The notes beneath the pieces were generated by a model. The model searched no databases. It had not been told where the DNA came from and saw nothing but the letters and a program-made list of their open reading frames with translations. Shown piece after piece: positions 47,145 to 58,751 of a DNA stretch of 64,000 nucleotides. The number at the start of each line of letters is the position of its first letter. Positions within the stretch are counted from its first letter, which is position 1. Position numbers and translations under genes: made by a program. Source of the DNA: Amaurobius ferox (lineage: Eukaryota; Arthropoda; Arachnida; Araneae; Amaurobiidae); the NCBI GenBank assembly GCA_951213105.1, contig OX578142.1, positions 3,302,649-3,366,648 of the forward strand. The letters are read 5' to 3'.

Positions 47145-49447
47145 TATCCTCCGTAGAGCAGAGAAAGAACATTTGACATCCGTTCTTCAAGTATCAATTA
47201 AGTTTCAATCCAATCTGAATTTTTAAATTTTAACATCCTTTACATCACATCATTAATAATAGTAAAATAACAACCATATTCATCACATAAATTATATACA
47301 TTTTTCTATTCATATAATCATTCTTATATATTCTCAATAATAATCAATTGTTTATCAAAAGGCATAAAGTTATAGTAGAATTCATATGTATATACACTTA
47401 ATTGTTTGCGTATTGGTTCAATATGTAACAAAAAAAAACCATGAAATTTTCAAATGTAAACAAACAATCAAAATCTCTTTTAAAATATTCAATGTTCAAT
47501 AATATGTGCAATTTATATCCAATTTTGTTGATATATATATGTAAAATTATAATTTTTGTTCATAATGACAAATTTACTTCATTCATATTACAAACATATC
47601 ACCGTAAAGCTAGGATGTGCTACTCAAATTATGTGCAAAGTGTCAAAACAAGCGAATCCTTTGCGAAATACAAAATCTTCTAACAAATCTCCTTGTCAAC
47701 AAGCGCCAGAAGCCGTAGCGTCTATGTTGCCATGCCAACGCACTCCCTTTGCCCACCGTTGAATGGCCAAGGCGGCCGTCAATCACCCTCTTCTCTCACT
47801 CCAACTGTCTGCTTCGGAAATGAACGAAGATTACGGATTAGCGTAAATCTGAGAAGGGAAAAAGTTTGACGAGACTTTCAAATTACCGGTCGGTCATGCG
47901 AATGCATATTCGCGGCGAAGACCAAATTTGGCTATCGGTGAACGTGTGCTTTTTTTTTATGACGATGAGTAGAAGCTTTATGTATAAAATTAGTTTTGCT
48001 AATTTTAGAAGGTCTTGCAGACAATCAGTTTTTGAATTGCAAGCGGGAAAAATTTTGTAAACTCGATTTTACTTTAAGCTAGAATTTAATATTTCGAAGT
48101 TTTTAAGTAATTTTACCTCTTTTTCGAAAACATCCTATAATTATCAGGTTTTTCTGATAAGATTATTTGCTTAAGTCATTCACGGTATACAGTTTCTATT
48201 TACCTGGCCTTCAAATTCTTTTATTCTGTTATTGCACTTGCGTCTGCTAAATTTTTGCAACATCCTTATGGTGAAACGTTATGTAAAATATCAAGTTATG
48301 CACACAAATTTGTTCTTTCGTATGTAATAGCCTAAATTCTCAAAATATTCATATACAAATGTTGTTTACCCAAAATTTTTATACTCAAACTCTATATATA
48401 GTAAAATAGCATAATAATATATTGCCCAATTCTCGTATGGTATCCAAAAATATGTTCAAGAATATATACAAATATCTGTTCCAATTTGCACAAAATTGTA
48501 CGTTCAAATGTTACACAAAATATACACTATATAAATTTGTAAATCCAATCTCTTTCTTTATCAAATGTGTGTATTCATCCCAATTTTCTCTCACATTTTA
48601 TTTATCGATAGCTATCGTTATCTTTCTATACATCATTATTCATCGTAATTGATTCCTTCATTTTTATCACTTTCGTTCATATGAGCTCATTTTGTTCCGA
48701 ATTATTCCAATTTTCAATGTAATTGCTTTCTTTCCTCAATACATAACTTTTAGTTTCTTATTCCCTTTTATTCTCTCACTTTCATCAATTTCTCCAAAAA
48801 ATTTCAAAAATGTTTGTGTATTGCAATAAAAAGTGTATGTTTAAGTTCTGCGATGATTATACTTTTGAGTTTCGTCTCTGACCTCCTCCCGTGTTAAAAA
48901 AAAACATTCAGCAACAGATTCATTACCACAATACATCGATTTGCACTTAACTATTAGCGAAAAGAGAATCAAGCGAATACTTGGTGATCACACAAGCGTG
49001 TCTTACTTGATAATTAAATTTTCCTAATTGCCTACAGGCACACAAAATTTATCTAAAAAAAAATTTCTAAATAAAAGTTCCCAGTGAATTAAGTGCACGA
49101 ATGTATACAGTGTTGAAATTCTAATCTCAAAAGGGTTTACAGCAAAATTGTAGTTGTACAGCCAAAAAAAGTATTATTCAATTTTAGTGATGTGTTTTAT
49201 TTGTAAAGTGAAGCCTTGAATTTTAAAGAAAATTTTCATGTAATTCTAATTTATGATTATCCTTTAAGTACATAATTTTTTTTTACTCACATTCCAAGAT
49301 TAACTACTACCGTTAGATTTATTTAAGCAAAATACTATGGCAAAAGAAAATAAATTTCTTATAATTGCAATTCACGCCAGCATGAAGTACAAAGTTCTCC
49401 ATTCTATGTCGTCACATATAGAAGATGCTTGCCAAATGTTTTGAGCT
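47145..49447 (-). other. Retrotransposon 3' internal region without env
   Basis: 2.3 kb between the integrase stop and the 3' LTR, where Gypsy-type errantiviruses carry env. No long frame with signal peptide, furin site or transmembrane segment is seen on the minus strand; only short AT-driven frames. The minus-strand sequence just before the LTR reads CTACGGAGGATA, a possible short polypurine tract. Env is absent or decayed beyond recognition. Confidence 0.6.
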
Positions 49448-50350
49448 TTAATTGTCCACTTGAGTGTTTTCCTTCAGATGTGTTTTAATCTTAGGCACTA
49501 CGAATAATTTGTCAAAATGTACTTTTATAGTTTTTTCTTCATTTTCAATAATTGCATTTTTATTTCTTATGATTCTTTTTATCGTATATGGACCTGAAAA
49601 TTTTGGTTTTAAAGGTGCTGCAGGTATAAAATTTTTTAAATATACAGTGTCACCAATTTTTAGTTCATATGATCTTGCAGCTTTGAAATATTTCTTTTGC
49701 GTTGAATTGGCTTCTGCCTGATTTTTGTAAACTTTTTGAATTATCTCTTGATGTGCTTTCTTAGCTTCCTCTACAAATTGCTTCAAGGTTAAATTAGTGT
49801 ATTTAGTATCCATATGCATATCAAAAGGTGTTCTCACTTCACGATTAAAAAAAATTTGTGCTGGAGTATATCCTGTGATAATGTGTTTTGAATTATTATA
49901 TTCATTTTTGAAAACTAGAATTTGCTTGTCCCAGTTGAATGACTCATTAGCTAAGCATGCGATGGAATTTTTGAGTAAAAAGTGACATTTTTCTAATAAT
50001 CCATTGCTCATTGGTCGATATAAACTGCTGCGATGGTGGGAAATGTTCATATCCTTCAGGAAGTCTGTAAATTCCTTAGCGGTAAATTGAGACCCGTTAT
50101 CTGAGATCAAAATTTTAGGCGCTCCAAATCTACTGATATATTGCGACAGTACATTGATAATGCTCTGTGCAGTAATTGATCTTACTGGTATTGCTTCCAG
50201 ATACCTGCTTAGGTGGTCGACGATGGTCACAATGTAATGGTGTTGACCAGATGATCTAACGAGCTTTCCAACCAGGTCTATAGCTATTTGCTCTCCTACT
50301 TGTATATTTTTGTTCTGTAATTGAATTTCTTGTCTTTTGATTTGTTTAGC
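49448..50350 (-). pseudogene. pol: Gypsy integrase core and C-terminal domain
   Basis: Same frame as the reverse transcriptase, separated from it by one TAA (50353-50351). Integrase catalytic residues can be followed: AIDLVGKLV (first Asp), ILISDNGSQFTAKEF (second Asp) and SNGLLEKCHFLLKNS (Glu). Then come YNNSKHIITGYTPAQIFFNR and the C-terminal KIGDTVYLKNF...KFSGPYTIKRI domain of Ty3/Gypsy integrases. It would insert element cDNA into chromosomes. No other stop breaks the 300 codons, and the frame ends naturally at 49448. Confidence 0.93.
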
Positions 50351-52210
50351 TTAAAATTTAAGGCATCTCTCACAATTTAAGCAGAAATTTTTAGTGTCTG
50401 AGAACATTCCACTCCAGAAGTAAAGTCTTTTGATTTTGTTGTAAGTCTTGCTTATGCCAAAGTGGGCAACGTGAGCAGCTTGTATAGTAATTCTTTGTAA
50501 GCTTCTTGGAATTACAATCTTTATTGCATTAGGTGCTTTGCTTTTAGCTTTAAGTTTGAATTTTAATAGATTATCATTTGAGTCAATTTTATAATTCTCA
50601 TATCTTGAGTTCAAATCATTATCTTCCAATATTTTTCTTATTTTGTTTAATTTCTTATCCTTTAATTGTTCTCTTAATATATTCTCATGATTTAATTTAT
50701 TTTCAGTTTCAAATATATGATTAATTAATTCATTTACTGTGTTTTGTTGAAATATTTCTCTGGACATATAATCAGCGGGGTTATCTTTTCCTTGGATGTA
50801 CTTTACTTTAAATTTGAAGGATTGCAGAAAAAGTAACCATCTGCTCTCTATATCATTAGCTTTTTCCAATGCTAAATGATAAGATAATGCCTTTGCATCG
50901 CTTTGAATTTCAAATTCTGCACCAACCAAGTAATCCTGGAAATGTTTCACTCCCTCATAAATTGCAAGCAGTTCTCTTTTTATGCTAGGATATCTCGATT
51001 CTGTATCTCTGAGTTTTCTCGAGAAAAATTTTACAGGGTGCATTTGTCCATTATATTCCTGAGATAGAATGGCAGATACGGCCTGTAATGAGGCATCACA
51101 AATTAGAACAAAAGGTTTTTTGAAGTTGGCATTCTTGACTATAGGCTCTTTTAAAATTATGTTTTGTAGATTTTCCAGTGCTTCCTGGCATTCTTGAGAC
51201 CAAATAAATTTTTGACTTTTTTTTGTTAAATTAATTAGAGGTTGTACAATACCTGCATAATTATCAATCAGTGATCTAAAATAATTAGTCATGCCTAAAA
51301 GAGTTTTGACTTGTTTAGCTGACTTTGGCACAGGAAAATTTTGAATCTTTTGAATATTTTTGTCAGAAGGTGAATATCCTCTATTATTAATTTTGAATCC
51401 TAAGTATTCTATCTCTGACTTGAAAAGTTGCACTTTCTTTGGGTCGAGAGTCAAGTTGTAAGATATCAACCTGTCGAACACTAATTGTAGGGTTTCGAGT
51501 ACTTGTTGAAAAGTATCGCCTGCGACAATTATGTCGTCCAAGAAATATCTCACTCCTTTATCTCTAATATCACCCAGGCATTTATGTATTAATTTTGCAA
51601 AGTAGCTAGTGCTGTTAGCAGTCCCGAAAGGAAGTCTTGTAGGTGAAAAATTACCCCACTCGGTGGTGAAGCTGAGGAGGTTTTTGTCAACATCTCTTAA
51701 TTTGATTTGGAAAAATGCACTTTTAAGGTCCAGAACACAGTATAACTTCTTGCCTGATACTTCTTGCAGTATATCATGTATTTGGTCTACTGCAAAGTGA
51801 TATTTTACTAGGTAACTATTTAGTAATCTGTAATCTATTGTCATTCTAAGTTTCTGATTCTCTGGTTTGTCAGATTTACTTGAATCTTTCTTTCTGATAA
51901 ATAAGGCAGGGAATGCTACATTGCTGGTAGTCTCCTCAATTATGCCATTCTTAAGTAAATTTTGGATTTCTTTGTATGCTATGCTCTTTAGTAAATGTGG
52001 TACTTTATATGGCTTACATTGAATTGGATATTGATTTAGGACATGAAATTCAGGTACCACTTTTTCTGTACAGCCTAAAGTGTCATAATTTTTTGAAAAG
52101 GCGGCTGAGTTTTGTTTCAGCATTCTCTGTACAATTGCTTTTTGCTTCTTGTCTAAATGATCTAAATTGAAGTCCTCTGTAGAAAATTGCTCTTCTCTTA
52201 ATTTTAAAAT
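50351..52210 (-). pseudogene. pol: Gypsy reverse transcriptase, RNase H and integrase zinc finger
   Basis: RT motifs in order: RMTIDYRLLN, YCVLDLKSAFFQIKL (catalytic Asp), RLPFGTANSTSYF and VRYFLDDIIVAG (the YxDD box read FLDD), then LGFKINNRGYSPS. RNase H residues follow: VLICDASLQAVSAIL (Asp), IKRELLAIYEGVKHF (Glu) and EIQSDAKALSYHL (Asp). The end holds the H-H-C-C zinc finger HVAHFGISKTYNKIKRLYFW ... CLNCERCLKF of integrase. The reading frame continues upstream of the first Met, through STEDFNLDHLDKKQ to a TAA at 52213-52211, and downstream into integrase after the TAA at 50353-50351. Catalytic residues look intact. Confidence 0.95.
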
Positions 52211-53480
52211 TTATTCATGGGTTAAAGCATTGACTGTTTCAATATTTGTCTTCATTTCATTATTTTGTGCATTATGGACAATTTCAAAATTTTTTGAAAT
52301 GTTAGCTAATTTTGTTTCTTTACTAACGGTCACTGGTTTATTTGAGTTGTTAGTTATAAAAATAAATAGTTTGTTGTCATTACTGCTCTTAATTATACCT
52401 CTTTCTACTTCAATATCTAAATAATTCACATAAGGTTCTATTAAAAATTCAGTGTTTGCTTTGATAGATTTCTTGCTTTTGACTTCAACGATTTCTGTTG
52501 TAAAAGGTTCAAGTTTTGTTTTGCTCACCAAAGTAATCCAATTATCTGCCTTCTGTTTGCTTTTCATTTGTTTTCTTGAATTCTGTTGTTTATTTGCATT
52601 TTGAATTTGACTATTACTATTTATATTTTCTCTATTCTCAAATTCTGTATTAGTTTCTGCATTCTGGTTATTTGCAATATTTTGATTTGGACTATGTTTA
52701 CAATATCTGATTTTGTCATCTACTTGGATTTTATTTACATTATTAATTTCTTCTGCTATTCCCAATTCAAATTCACAGTTTGGCATGATTAATTTATTGC
52801 TGGACATATCTAATATAATTTTGTTTATTTTCAAAAAGTCAAATCCTAAAATCATATCATATGTGGTATACCAAGAGTCATTTGTGATAAAAAAAGTGTT
52901 TTTAAAATATTTCTTATTAATTTTAAATCCTAATTCTATGGCATGTCTGAATGGAATTTTTGATCCGTTAATTGCATGTATAGATACACATTTAGAAAGA
53001 TATTTGATTTTCATTCCTGATTCTTTGATTCTTTCAAAAAGGTTATTACTTATCAAACAGATTGTTGATCCTGAATCTATCATTGCATTTGCTTTAAAGT
53101 TATTTATTGAAATTTGCAGTAGAGGTAATTTGTTTACTTGCAGTAATGTTTCATTAGTTGCACATGAAGCTATTATTTCTTCGATGTCACTCTGTGTCTG
53201 TGTATCTCTGTCTACATTAGCATTTTGAGTTTGTGTGTGTTTATTAACACTGCATTTTTCAGTTTGTACTGATTTATTTATTTTAGTACTTCGAATTTGA
53301 ATAGATTTGTCACATTTTGTTTTAAAATTCTGTTTGTTGTATCTTACATTTTGAATGTTTTTATTTTTCTGCATGTTATGATATCTTACACCCATTTCAC
53401 TGGAAGACAAACGGGACGTTGAGTTAAAGTGCTCATTTATCGCCTTCCCCTGAGAAAATCCTGTTGCTGATTGCTTTGTC
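52211..53480 (-). pseudogene. pol: Gypsy protease region of pol
   Basis: This frame is -1 relative to gag and overlaps its end by about 45 bp, so pol expression would need a frameshift; no canonical slippery heptamer is obvious in the overlap. The aspartic protease signature NAMIDSGSTICLISNN lies near 53095-53050, followed by ILGFDFLKINKIIL, the usual second half of a retropepsin. A long Asn/Lys/Gln-rich linker follows. The frame ends at TAA 52213-52211 and resumes immediately in RT. Confidence 0.88.
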
Positions 53481-54636
53481 TAAAAAAATGTTGTTGGTTG
53501 TTATAATTTTGTGCTCCTCTCCTTGAATTTTGCTGATAATTTGAATTAGATGTAAAATTTTGTTGTTGATAATTTTGGTTTCTATCATTACTCCTTTGAT
53601 AATAATTCCTCTGATTGCTATTATTCCCTCTATAGTAATTGTTTCCTCTATAATAATTGTTTCCTCTATAAAAATTGTTTCCTCTGTATGGATGACTTCT
53701 AGAATTATTCTGACTGCCCCTCTGTTGACTGTTTTGCTCTCTTATCATATTTTTATACTGATGGCAATCAATGGTAATGTGATTCTGATTACACATTGAA
53801 CAAACAATGTTTTTATTTTCTGCATTACTGTTACCTTCTCCTAAATTCTCTTGTGTTGTGCTTTGATTCTGCTTCATTGTTTTTAGAGCGTTAACCTCTG
53901 CTATTAGATTTTGAATTAAAAAATTTGTGGAGTCTTGCTGCTCTCTAATTTCATTTATATGTGGCATTTCTGAAGTATTTATATTATTTATTTTTTGCTC
54001 TTCCTCTAATACTTTCTCTATTGTTCTTGCAATATTTAATGCTTCTAAAAATGTGGAGGGTCCTCTTTTTTTTGTTTCTATTTTGACGTCATTTCTTAGT
54101 GCGTCCAAAAATTTTGTCATTTTAAGGTTATCTATGAATTTTGATATTTCTGAATCATTTTTGTTTAGTGATTTAGTGTACTTTGCAGTGGCATTCTCAA
54201 CTGCTTCAGCTATTTCGTTGATAGATTGCCTAGGTCCCTGAGATATTGCTTGAAATTCCTGCTGCAAATCTGCAAAATTTTGTGTCTTTTTGAATTTTAG
54301 AGTCAATTTATTTTTAAATTCCTCATAATTACTAGTACTGGCTATTTCTTGATTATTGATAATAAATTGCAGTGCTTTGCCTGCTATTAAAGTTTTGATT
54401 ATGATTAATTTGTTGCTGCTGTCCCATTGGGCAATTTGAGCAATCTCTTCAAACTGTTTGAAGAAGAAATCTATATCTTCCTCTGCCTCACCATTAAATT
54501 TCTTTAAAAGTTGCAAAAGTGACATGTTTTCAAAATTTTTGTTTCCTTGCATGGAATTTACTAATTTTTGGACTTGTTGTCTAAGTTTTTTGTTTTCACT
54601 GTCATTCTTATCTTTATTATTATCGTTAGTTTCCAT
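53437..54636 (-). CDS. gag: Gypsy Gag polyprotein
   Basis: The first ATG gives METNDNNKDKNDSENKK, about 399 residues. The central helical part (FFKQFEEIAQIAQWDSSNK ... AGKALQFIINNQ ... LTLKFKKT) matches the Retrotrans_gag capsid pattern. Near residues 280-295 is a zinc knuckle CSMCNQNHITIDC, with C-x2-C-x3-H-x4-C spacing, one residue shorter than the canonical CX2CX4HX4C. The C-terminus is an RNA-binding-like Arg/Gly/Asn/Tyr-rich tail with four RGNN(Y/F)YRGNN-type repeats. It would build the cytoplasmic particle that packages element RNA. The ORF is intact. Confidence 0.92.
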   Translation of the reverse strand: METNDNNKDKNDSENKKLRQQVQKLVNSMQGNKNFENMSLLQLLKKFNGEAEEDIDFFFKQFEEIAQIAQWDSSNKLIIIKTLIAGKALQFIINNQEIASTSNYEEFKNKLTLKFKKTQNFADLQQEFQAISQGPRQSINEIAEAVENATAKYTKSLNKNDSEISKFIDNLKMTKFLDALRNDVKIETKKRGPSTFLEALNIARTIEKVLEEEQKINNINTSEMPHINEIREQQDSTNFLIQNLIAEVNALKTMKQNQSTTQENLGEGNSNAENKNIVCSMCNQNHITIDCHQYKNMIREQNSQQRGSQNNSRSHPYRGNNFYRGNNYYRGNNYYRGNNSNQRNYYQRSNDRNQNYQQQNFTSNSNYQQNSRRGAQNYNNQQHFFRQSNQQQDFLRGRR

Positions 54637-55397
54637 TTTGTCACTATAAATTAGATCCAAAGTTATTTATTTGAAGCTTGTCTTATTCAGATATCCCCCA
54701 AAATGCATATAAAACAGTATACACAGTATAAAATAAAATTTGCAAATATGTAAAATATCAAATATCAGAATTTGTACAATATCAAATATAAAATAAGTTT
54801 CTATTGTGAGATATTTTTTTTTTGTACTATCACATAATACACTTCTGTTAAATTCCACATAGCAAAAACAATTCAATTACTGCATTTATTTGATATATTT
54901 CTATTTTCAATTTCACTATAATTATCGTTTATCATTTAAATATCAGAGTACTCTGATCTGTCCAATTTACCATAATTTTTTTATCTAATATTTGCATTTA
55001 TTATATACTTTTAAATGTGTATTTAAGTGATTTTATGATTCATCCTTTTATGCTATCACTGAGTGTTGCTTCACTCTTTCTTAACATTTTTTACCAACTT
55101 ATTTTTTTTTTATTATTATTATCATTATTAATTGCAACAAAAAATTATTTAACTGGTTCACACTCTTATTGCCTTTTAAATTATTAATTTTGACCTCATT
55201 ATCATTTGTTGCCTTCTTAAATTTAGTTTACAGTACAATTTTCTTTTAAACCAATTTTAAAATTCCAGTCTCGACTGACATTAAAAAAAAATCAGAGAAT
55301 TTTGAGTCCAGGTTCGACTGGTTATGCGCACCAAAAATAATTCAGCAGGGTGCAAATAATTTTGAATCCAGATTCGACTGGTCACGAGCACCAAAAA
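54637..55397 (-). other. Retrotransposon leader with primer-binding-site-like repeats
   Basis: Immediately inside the 5' LTR, minus strand, is TTTTTGGTGCTCGTGACCAG. On the plus strand this reads as a tRNA 3' end: a T-arm-like GATTCGAC loop and a terminal ACCA. A second version (GGTTCGACTGGTTATGCGCACCA) lies at about 55310-55332. A weaker third trace with TCGACTGACATT lies near 55270. The copy next to the LTR is the likely primer-binding site. I cannot name the tRNA. The remainder is AT-rich untranslated leader. Confidence 0.65.
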
Positions 55398-57204
55398 TCT
55401 CAGGAAAAATATAAAAAGAAAGGGCCGTGAATGTTTCTGATATTAAAAAAAAGATGGTATAGTGGTATAGATTAATATTAAGCTCCTCATTCTCCAATGC
55501 TGAAATAAAAGTTAAATTAAAAATTCCAACAAGAACATAGGCAACAAAGAAGAGATTTAAATTGGCCAAAAATTTCATTTATTATTTGTTTATGTATATA
55601 TATATGTAATAAAATAATCCAACAAATATAGTATACAAATGGTTGTCAAATGCATAATCTAAATCATCCAATATCATTCAATATTAATATATTGAAACAA
55701 CAATTACTTTTAACATTCCTTTTTGCATTTTCAAATTTTAACATTATTTATGTTCTTTCTCGTTCTGCGGAGAATTAATTCTACATTATGTTACATGATA
55801 CAAGTTCTATTATAGTTCATTAAGGTCGTAATTTTTAAGATCAAAGTACAATTACAGCAATATCTGATGTCGCCAAATGACTGGAGATCATCCATGATTA
55901 ATAATAAAAGTTCATCCTTGTCAAATTATTATGAGCCTTCATTGTAGTTGCCGTGATAAAAAATAAGAAGAGTTTGACTTACATATAATTGAAGCAGTAG
56001 CAGGAAACATTCCCCATTTTGGTGGTCCAATGGCAGGATTTTCATACATAATAAGGCTTTATGTTGGCATGTTTAGATTTTGTTGAGCACATGATACCAG
56101 GCTGAATACTCATCACAGGAGAAAACATCTTCATTGTACGTTATTGGATCTCTGTCAATAAGTTAAAATCTATCGAATGTCGTAATTATTTTCACTTGGA
56201 TCAGGAACGGTCGTCCGAAGACGAGGCTTAATGAAACCGTCGTCCGAAAACGAGGCTTAAAGATCAGACGTCGAATACGAGGCTTAATTATTCATCATCA
56301 GGTTTATTAAATTCGATGAGCAATTGAGTATGTTTTTCTTAAAAAAAAATGGGCACATAGTCCGAATGCTGAGCGTGTCTATAGGTCTCCATGGACCAAA
56401 ACGAGAGACAACCTTCCTGGTTGAATGGTCGGGTCAGAATCTTTTATAAATCTGCTCAAAAAAAGGAAGGGAGACCTCAGCGGTCCGGCCCGCAGGCCGG
56501 CCGCGTCCAAGAGCCACTTCTTTCTTATATTCTTATTTTTTTATTTTACACTTGCCGTCATATTCTCAGTCGCGCTGTACTATATTCGCGTATGATTGGC
56601 CACTCCTGTACATACAATACGTTCTTATTGGATGGTGGCCTTGTCCATGCTAAAAGGTGGGGTGCCATGTTGCATACCCCTTTTCGTAGAATGTTTTGCC
56701 CATCTGTGAAGTTTGCTGAAGTCTTTATTTTAGAGGGTGTAACTTTAGTCAGTAAATTCTTACTGTTGACAGGAATTATAGCTTCTTCTGAAAACTGCCC
56801 ATGTCTATCCTGACGGGGCGTACATACAAGTTTTATATTACCAGTGGGAAAATGTTCTCAGCAAGAAAGGAAAATTTTGACCGTTGTGGTCCTGCTATGT
56901 AAAATCTGCACGTGTTCTCTAAAAAAAGGGGGGGGGGCAAGTATGCTTTCTGGAATCAAACTCCTAAGTTGCAGCTGTGAGATTGTTTTTCTGCAGATGT
57001 GCAAAGAGCGTGAGAAAGTACTTTTTTTGAAAATGGCTATTTTTGCCTAGCAACTGCCTTAATCTATATTCCAAAAGGTTTCCAAACTAAAGTAATTTTT
57101 TTAAATCAATAAAAATTCTAATTCCCATTTTAATTAAAAACAGCGTTATTAAAATTAGCGTGTGTAAGTCACATTTATAAACAAATGTCATGTTTCTCAT
57201 GACA
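55398..57204 (-). repeat. LTR (5' LTR of the minus-strand element), uninterrupted
   Basis: 1807 bp. It shares the CCGAAAACGAGGCTTAA repeats (about 56209-56287) and the GC hairpin, and keeps the empty TTAA site (GCCTTAATCTATATT near 57056) that is occupied in the other LTR. It has 6 extra bases (CTGGAG-type) near 55880 and a few point differences. Confidence 0.93.
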
Positions 57205-57266
57205 CATTGTTACCGAGAATAGCGTGTTTATACTAAGGTCTTGTATTTTTTTTTTATCTCTTGCAG

Positions 57267-58751
57267 GTGTGTTTATCCTGTGATAAGCACTTTTCCAGAA
57301 AAGATGCCTTAGCAAGACATATGAAGATTCATTCTGACGATGATGCCTTGACTTATCGATGTAAAGTATGCGAACGTGCATTTGTTCGTAAGGAAGACTT
57401 GGCTAGACATGCGAATACGCATTCTCCCGTTAAAGTGTTTGAATGCACTCAATGCTCCATACAGTTTACCAGACGGGATAACCTGAAGCGCCATCTGATA
57501 CTTCATCTGAAGGATGGTATGAAATGCAAGCATTGTGAACTTATATTCAGCAAGAAAAGTGACGCCCTGCGCCACCAGCGTATTGAACATGGTTCTAAAA
57601 AGAGAAAAGCTCCTGCTTTAGCCTCAACTTCTAATAAACGCCCCAAGATTGCAGCAAAGAAGAAGGGCTTAGATGTATTCTCTGTACACACTCTGGAACC
57701 CACTGAAAGTGTAGAGAGGGATCTTATGCTATGTTTTGATGAGATTCGCCCTCAGCTATTGAAGATATTAAAAGACGAACTTGATGCATACAGATCTATT
57801 AAGTGGTATCTTATTGCGGATGTGCAATTTATTCGTGACATTGCAAATGGCCAAGAGGTATCCAGCTCATATTTTAGAACAGATGTTGTGACAGAACTTC
57901 GTGATGATACCCCTCCCAACAATGTTGAAGAAGCTTTTTCCCAAATCTTGAAGTTATTCGAAGAATTTGTTAGCCGAGGCTCTGGATGGACTTTACAAAA
58001 GATGCGAAAGATAGATGTTTTCTGTGCAAAGTATAAGCCTATTGCAGCTTCTAGCTATATACCTTTGCCAACAAAACTTGCAGCCAAGAAAGCTTTACTC
58101 AATATTCGAAATGAAGACGAGAAATGCCTGGTGTGGTGCTTATTGGCCCACAAATACTATATATCTCGTAAAGGTCATCCTGAAAGACTGCCACATTATA
58201 AAAGTTTTGAAAATGACATTAAACTTGGAGATATTCGATGCCCTATCTCAGTTGTGCAGATTCCTCAGATTGAAAAATTGAATAATATGCGAATAAATGT
58301 ATATGGATACGAAGATGAAGAGATTTTTCCTTTGCATATATCCAAACGTGAAGATGAAGACTGTGTGAATCTCCTGTTGATTAGTGATGAAGATAAGCAA
58401 CACTATACTTTAATTAGAAATATGTCACGCTTGCTGGGAGATATAACTAAGCACAATGGAGCCCAATATATATGTTATAGATGTTTACATCGTTACAGCA
58501 GAGACGATCTTTTACAAGATCATGCTCAATATTGCAAAGAACATGCACCTCAGCGCATTAAAATGCCCTCGGAAGATCAGAAATATCTCCAATTCACGAA
58601 CAAACAGTATCAGCATTCCATCCCTTTCATCATTTATGCTGACTTTGAAGCCTTGATCGTTAAAGAAGACACTACTAAACCCTCGAATATTAGATCTTAC
58701 ACACATAGACAGCAATTCATGAACCTTGTGGATATGCTTATGTTATCATAG
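57267..58751 (+). pseudogene. Zinc-finger DNA polymerase B, exon 2 first part (zinc fingers, N-terminal region, Exo I)
   Basis: It starts at the splice acceptor. Four C2H2 fingers follow: CLSCDKHFSRKDALARHMKI, YRCKVCERAFVRKEDLARH, FECTQCSIQFTRRDNLKRH and MKCKHCELIFSKKSDALRH. A basic segment (KKRKAPA...KRPKIAAKKK) may be a nuclear localisation signal. A ~250-residue N-terminal region resembles that of arthropod Polinton-type polymerases (SSYIPLPTKLAAKKALLNI, NEDEKCLVWCLLAHKY). A further C-x2-C...H-x-C finger is at ICYRCLHRYSRDDLLQDH. The Exo I motif is FIIYADFEAL (Asp and Glu of 3'-5' exonuclease). The frame is lost by a one-base indel near 58705-58720; homology continues in the next frame as CGYAYVIIGPDG. 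Confidence 0.9.

Larger units (their letters stand above)
44658..57204 (-). mobile_element. Ty3/Gypsy LTR retrotransposon, full length
   Basis: Two LTRs (44658-47144 including a MITE, and 55398-57204) flank gag, protease, reverse transcriptase, RNase H and integrase in that order on the minus strand. PR-RT-RH-IN is the Ty3/Gypsy order. The 5-bp direct repeat CATTG flanks the element at 44653-44657 and 57205-57209. On the coding strand the LTR begins TGTCATGAG and ends CCTGATA or CCTGAGA, so the 3' terminus is not the canonical CA. The LTRs differ by only a few substitutions and small indels over 1.8 kb by eye, suggesting recent insertion. Pol has two in-frame TAA codons, so this copy is probably defective. 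Confidence 0.95.
44420..57266 (+). other. Predicted intron filled by a 12.5-kb LTR retrotransposon
   Basis: Donor GTAAGT at 44420 and acceptor polypyrimidine-TTGCAG ending 57266. Removing the retrotransposon and one TSD (44658-57209) leaves about 295 bp. The retrotransposon is in the opposite orientation to the gene, so its LTR polyadenylation signals would not be read from the polymerase transcript. Confidence 0.65.

Noticed and set aside
57309..57703. Minus-strand frames opposite the zinc-finger exon
   Set aside because: Shadows of the plus-strand coding sequence.
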